Origin: Pseudomonadota bacterium
Lineage (GTDB): Bacteria; Pseudomonadota; Gammaproteobacteria; Burkholderiales; Burkholderiaceae_C
Direction of reading: 5' to 3'
DNA length: 53,748 nucleotides
NCBI GenBank assembly: GCA_018240985.1
Contig: JAFEER010000062.1
Coordinates: forward strand, 1-53,748
The translations under genes and the position numbers were made by a program. Positions within the stretch are counted from its first letter, which is position 1, and every line of letters starts with the position of its first letter. The notes beneath the pieces are model-generated. The model worked only from the letters and a program-made list of their open reading frames with translations, did no database searches and had not been told where the DNA came from. Positions 49,960 to 53,748 of this stretch are shown in pieces.

Positions 49960-51480
49960 TCAGGGCTCCTGGTGCGTCAGGCTCAGGCCTATGGCGCCGC
50001 GGCGGCGCAGCCAGGGGCTGGGGCGGTAGCGCGCGTCGCCGTACACGGTCTGCATGTTGAACAGCACCTCCAGGATGTTCGTCGGCCCCCAACGGTCGCC
50101 CATGGCCAGCGGGCCGAGCGGGTAGCCCAGGCCCAGCGTGACGGCGGTTTCCAGATCGGCGGGGCTGCAGATGCGCTGCTGGCAGATGTCGGCGGCGATG
50201 TTCACGATGGTGGCCACCACGCGCTGGGTGACGAAGCCGCCCGAGTCGCGGATCACGCTCACGGCCTTGCCGTCGCGGGCGAACAGGGCGTGCGCGGCGT
50301 GCGCCATGTCCTCGCGTGTGGCGGGGTTGGTGGCCAGTACGCGGCGGCGCGTGGCGGCGTCGTCCACCAGCATGTCGATGCCAATGGTGCGCGTGGGATC
50401 CAGGCGCTCGACCACGGCCACGGTGGTCACGTCAAAACCCAGTGGCGCCACCAGGATCAGTGCGCCCGCTGACGGCGTGGCCGCGGTTTCTATGCTCGCG
50501 CCCAGGTTCTTCAGCAGCTGGTACAGCTCGGCGCGGCGCGCCGCGCGTGGTGACACCCAGATCGGCGGCAGGCTGCTCACCTCGGGCGCGGGCGGCTCGG
50601 GCGCCACCTGGGCCACGCCATCGGCGTAGCGGTAAAAGCCCTCGCCCGTCTTGCGCCCGAGCAGGCCGCCGGCCAGGCGCTGCGCCGCGATCGGGCTGGG
50701 GCGCAGGCGCGGCTCCTCGTAATACTGGTGGTAGATGGATTCCGTCGCCGGGTGCGTTACGTCGAGCGCCGTCAAGTCCATGAGCTCGAAGGGCCCGAGC
50801 TTGAAACCCACCTGGTCGCGCAGGATGCGATCCACGGTCGCAAAGTCGGCCACGCCCTCACCCACGATGCGCAGCGCCTCGGTGACGTAGCCGCGGCCGG
50901 CATGGTTGACGATGAAGCCCGGCGTGTCCTGCGCCAGCACGGGCGTATGGCCCATGGCACGGGCAAAGCTGGCCAGGCGCGTGCACACGGCCGGGTCGGT
51001 GCGTAGCCCGGCCACCACTTCCACCACCTTCATCAGCGGCACAGGGTTGAAGAAATGAAAGCCCGCCAAGCGCCCGGGGTGGCGCAGCGGTGCCGCCAGG
51101 GCCGTGATCGACAGTGACGAGGTATTGCTGGCCAGCACGGCCTGCGGGCTGACGATGCCTTCGAGCTCCAGCAGCAGCTCGCGCTTGATGTCCAGGCGCT
51201 CGACGATGGCCTCCACCACCAGTTCGCAGTCGGCCAGCTCCGGCAGCAAGGCCACCGGCGCCAGCCGTTCCAGCCAGGCGACGGCATGGACGGATTCAAC
51301 GCGGCCCTTGTCCACCAGGCGCTGCCACTGCTGCTGAATATAGGCTTTGGCCGCGTCGGCGGCGCCGGGTTTGCTGTCAAAAAGATACACCGTGCTGCCG
51401 GCCTGGGCGGCAATTTGGGCAATTCCACGCCCCATGGCGCCCGTGCCGACGATGCCTATCGAGTGAAAGCTGTTATTCAT
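49960..51480 (-). CDS. 3-hydroxyacyl-CoA dehydrogenase (PaaH-like, duplicated C-terminal domain)
   Basis: A 506-residue NAD-dependent dehydrogenase. The N-terminal Rossmann motif is GIVGTGAMGRGIAQIA; SNTSSLSIT and FHFFNPVPLMKVVEVV are the active-site blocks. Two copies of the C-terminal 3HCDH domain are seen (DTPGFIVNHAGRGYVTEA and DSGGFVTQRVVATIVN), as in PaaH/PaaC of phenylacetate degradation. It oxidises 3-hydroxyacyl-CoA to 3-oxoacyl-CoA. No other paa genes are in the window, so it may serve fatty acid, dicarboxylate or polyhydroxybutyrate metabolism. The ATG at 51480 is used; a TTG at 51486 is an alternative. Confidence 0.9.
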   Translation of the reverse strand: MNNSFHSIGIVGTGAMGRGIAQIAAQAGSTVYLFDSKPGAADAAKAYIQQQWQRLVDKGRVESVHAVAWLERLAPVALLPELADCELVVEAIVERLDIKRELLLELEGIVSPQAVLASNTSSLSITALAAPLRHPGRLAGFHFFNPVPLMKVVEVVAGLRTDPAVCTRLASFARAMGHTPVLAQDTPGFIVNHAGRGYVTEALRIVGEGVADFATVDRILRDQVGFKLGPFELMDLTALDVTHPATESIYHQYYEEPRLRPSPIAAQRLAGGLLGRKTGEGFYRYADGVAQVAPEPPAPEVSSLPPIWVSPRAARRAELYQLLKNLGASIETAATPSAGALILVAPLGFDVTTVAVVERLDPTRTIGIDMLVDDAATRRRVLATNPATREDMAHAAHALFARDGKAVSVIRDSGGFVTQRVVATIVNIAADICQQRICSPADLETAVTLGLGYPLGPLAMGDRWGPTNILEVLFNMQTVYGDARYRPSPWLRRRGAIGLSLTHQEP

Positions 51481-51564
51481 GGTCAAATCGTCCGTTGGCT
51501 AATAAGAACCAAGAGTCGCCGGGTTTGTGTCAAAATAAATAAACATTTAGAAACCATTGTGAAT

Positions 51565-53622
51565 ATGCGTAAGCTACTTGTAAGTGCCTGCTTATGTACC
51601 GCAGCGTCCGGCGTTGCGGCACTGTCGCTGGGCCCAAGCCGCGGCACAGTGGTGTTGGGTGCTCCGATCGACCTGATGTTCGAGGTGCGGCCCGACCCAG
51701 GCAAGGATCTGGCGTCGTCATGCCTGTCCGCGCGCCTGGTTTCCGGCGCCAACACTATCTCAGACGCACGCGTTCAAGTCACCCCCGTCCTTGGGGGCGC
51801 CTTACCCATGGTGCGGGTGCAGACGCGCATGGCTGCCGATGAGCCGGTGCTGACCGTGACGCTGGCCGCGGGCTGCGAAGGGCGCGTGACGCGCACCTAC
51901 ACGTTTTTGGCCGATCCGCCGGCAGTTGTGGCTACAACCGGGCAGCGCCCTGCCGGCGGCCCCGGCATCGGCGCTGCAGGCGCGCAGCGTGGCGCCGTGG
52001 ATTGGGGCGCCAGGGACGCTGTGGCACCCGCCAGCGCCGCGCTGCGCCAGCGCAATGTGGCGGCGCTGGCACCGAATGCAGAGGGTGATGACTTGCTGCC
52101 TGCCGGTGGTAGCACCAGGCCTCCAACCCGTGTCAACACCGCTCGCGCCCCCCGCGCGCCCGAGCCGTCGGTGCGGCCGCGCGCACTGGCGCCCGCGCCG
52201 GCCGCCGCGCCGCGCCTGCTGGTGGAGCCGCTGGATCTGTGGCTCGATACGCCCCTGACCCTGCGCCTGACGCGTGATGAGCCGGCCTTGCTCTCGGCCC
52301 CCGACGAGTCCAGGCGCGCCGAGTTTGCCGCTTTGTGGAAGGCCCTCAGTGCCACGCCCGAGGATTTGCAGCAGGCCATGGCGCAGCTGGACAAGCTGCA
52401 GGCCGATGCCACGACCCAGGGCAAACAGGTGGAGGCCGAACGCGCCAAGGTGGCCGAGCTGCAGCAGCGCCTGGCGCAGGCGGAGCAGGAGCGTTTTTCT
52501 GCCCACTGGATCTATGCGCTTGGCGGCCTGCTGGTGCTGGCCGTGGGTGGCATGGCCTGGGCGCTGCGCCGCAGGCAGCACGATGAGCAGCAGGCATGGC
52601 AGCACTCGGTGGCCCGCAGCGAATCCTTGAAAAATGGCGCCGTGGAGGCCGAAGGAGCCGATGGCCAGCCCCAATGGCAGGAAGAGCCCGACGCGGCAGA
52701 TACCTGGCAGCCCAGCGCGCAGGCACGCGCCGACGAGGCGGAAGAACCCATGCCGGAGGACGCGCCCGACACCGTCCCGGTCGGGCCGGCGGCCATGGCG
52801 ACGGCCCCGGTGGCCTTGGAGCCTGCCGTGCCGCAAGCGGCCCGGGCGCAGCATATCTTGCCCCCGGACGCGCTGTTTGACATGCAGCAGCAGGCGGAAT
52901 TCTTCATCTCCATCGGCGAGCATGAGCAGGCCCTTGAGGTGCTGCGCACACATATCGACGAGCATGGCGACGCCATGCCCTGGGCCTATCTGGAGTCGCT
53001 GCGCCTGTTCCACATGCTGGGCCGCACCGAAAGCTTCAACCGCATGCGCTTGCAGTTTGAGCAGCGTTTCAATGGGCAGGTTCCAGGTTTTGGGCAGTTC
53101 CAGCACAGCGACCATACGCTGGAGGACTACCCGGAAGCCCTGGCCCAGATCGAGGCGCTGTGGTCGTCTCCGGACGTGATGGCGGTGATCGACGGCTTTC
53201 TGTTTCGCCGCGGTGATGCGCCTGATGCCGAGCGTTTCGACCTTGCGGCCTTCGACGATCTGCTGCTGCTGCTGGCGATCGCACAGACCACGCCGGCGCA
53301 CCTGCGCGGTGCGCCACCGCCACGTGCGCGCACCACACCCAGGGCTGAGAGGGTGACAATTCCTGCCGACCGTTCCCTCGACTCCATTGCCGGCGACCTC
53401 TCGCTCATGCCCTCGGGCTATGACGTGCTGACGCCGCAACCAGAGCCCAAGGCCACGCTGGACGTGGATTTGTCGCAGCTGCGCATGCCGGACATCGCGC
53501 TCGGCGACGACGTGCAGGCGGGTGCCCGTAGCCCTCAGGCCCACAGTACCGGCTTGGGCCAGCAACGCGCCCCGCTTGAGTTGCGCTTCGAGCTTGACGA
53601 TCAGGACAAGACCCGTCTTTGA
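51565..53622 (+). CDS. FimV-like membrane protein with C-terminal TPR-type domain
   Basis: A 685-residue protein. After a signal peptide (about 1-20, GVAA) comes a FimV-like N-terminal domain (SLGPSRGTVVLGAPIDLMFEV), an Ala/Pro/Arg-rich linker, a coiled coil (LQQAMAQLDKLQADATTQ to LAQAEQER), one membrane segment (WIYALGGLLVLAVGGMAWAL), an acidic linker, and a helical region (QAEFFISIGEHEQALEVLRTH) typical of FimV C-termini. FimV proteins organise the cell pole for type IV pili and twitching. I see no LysM motif, which many FimV proteins have, and the protein is shorter than most. The start at 51565 gives a proper signal peptide. Confidence 0.8.
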   Translation: MRKLLVSACLCTAASGVAALSLGPSRGTVVLGAPIDLMFEVRPDPGKDLASSCLSARLVSGANTISDARVQVTPVLGGALPMVRVQTRMAADEPVLTVTLAAGCEGRVTRTYTFLADPPAVVATTGQRPAGGPGIGAAGAQRGAVDWGARDAVAPASAALRQRNVAALAPNAEGDDLLPAGGSTRPPTRVNTARAPRAPEPSVRPRALAPAPAAAPRLLVEPLDLWLDTPLTLRLTRDEPALLSAPDESRRAEFAALWKALSATPEDLQQAMAQLDKLQADATTQGKQVEAERAKVAELQQRLAQAEQERFSAHWIYALGGLLVLAVGGMAWALRRRQHDEQQAWQHSVARSESLKNGAVEAEGADGQPQWQEEPDAADTWQPSAQARADEAEEPMPEDAPDTVPVGPAAMATAPVALEPAVPQAARAQHILPPDALFDMQQQAEFFISIGEHEQALEVLRTHIDEHGDAMPWAYLESLRLFHMLGRTESFNRMRLQFEQRFNGQVPGFGQFQHSDHTLEDYPEALAQIEALWSSPDVMAVIDGFLFRRGDAPDAERFDLAAFDDLLLLLAIAQTTPAHLRGAPPPRARTTPRAERVTIPADRSLDSIAGDLSLMPSGYDVLTPQPEPKATLDVDLSQLRMPDIALGDDVQAGARSPQAHSTGLGQQRAPLELRFELDDQDKTRL

Positions 53623-53642
53623 GCTTATTAGGGACGGGAAAA

Positions 53643-53660
53643 CCCCCGGCTCTGCCGGGG
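53643..53660. terminator. GC hairpin after the FimV-like gene
   Basis: CCCCCGGC-TCT-GCCGGGG. The T-run (TTTTCCC) is on the minus strand side, so it fits better as a terminator for a gene beyond the right edge, or as a bidirectional element. It nearly repeats the hairpin at 96-114. The last 90 bases hold no gene I can support. Confidence 0.5.
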
Positions 53661-53748
53661 AGGCAGTAGAAGTTTGACTTTTCAGGGGTTGTCCATCGCA
53701 GAGACTTCCAAACGTGAGCCGCCAAGCACACGAAAGGAAGAATCAGGA

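Overview
The window is a high-GC chromosomal segment of a betaproteobacterium, most likely a member of the Comamonadaceae (Acidovorax / Alicycliphilus / Comamonas-like). This rests on the Bug-type solute-binding proteins, the ECF sigma / DUF3619 / DUF3106 group, two forms of LeuA in tandem, and a short interspersed repeat with an A(C/T)AGCTATC core that I recall from this family. I found no rRNA, tRNA, CRISPR array, integrase or insertion sequence. All assignments come from reading the sequence; no search was run.

Layout. (1) 0.3-6.5 kb: a six-gene minus-strand operon (three RraA/HMG-aldolase-like genes, a Bug protein, a class I aminotransferase, an alpha/beta hydrolase) divergent from a LysR gene. 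(2) 6.9-8.9 kb: an AstE/AspA-like deacylase and a second Bug protein, bounded downstream by a decayed copy of the LysR 3' end. (3) 9.0-14.2 kb: minus-strand genes for an aldehyde dehydrogenase, DUF2889 protein, moaA, mobA, an acetyltransferase, a thioredoxin and a small Cys-rich protein, with an FNR/ANR-type box before moaA. (4) 14.5-20.3 kb: cstA-ybdD, then a membrane H+-pyrophosphatase carrying a C-terminal OmpA-like domain, divergent from soluble pyrophosphatase ppa. (5) 20.4-27.9 kb: orphan cheW, a FemAB-like protein, nadE-glnB, a LOG protein, dgkA, an RDD protein and the sigma-factor group. (6) 28.1-32.6 kb: ilvBHC and pssA. (7) 32.6-40.2 kb: an aromatic-catabolism-like operon (glutathione-dependent isomerase, FAH hydrolase, AAHS transporter, single-domain VOC protein, flavoprotein hydroxylase, degenerate MBL-fold protein) with a divergent LysR. 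(8) 40.2-45.7 kb: a leucine leader peptide with attenuator, two leuA genes, pbpG, and an iclR-type regulator. (9) 45.8-53.6 kb: putA with GTTGCA operator-like boxes, a 3-hydroxyacyl-CoA dehydrogenase and a FimV-like protein.

How it fits together. Branched-chain amino acid synthesis is concentrated here: ilvBHC makes the common 2-keto acid precursors and the two LeuA enzymes start the leucine branch, with a readable transcription attenuator in front of the first leuA. Two catabolic operons look undescribed: the triple-aldolase operon, plausibly yielding pyruvate from a 4-hydroxy-2-oxo acid after transamination, and the aromatic operon, which follows gentisate/homogentisate logic but lacks a recognisable classical ring-cleavage enzyme. 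The best candidates for new biology are these two operons, the leucine attenuator and the H+-PPase/OmpA fusion.
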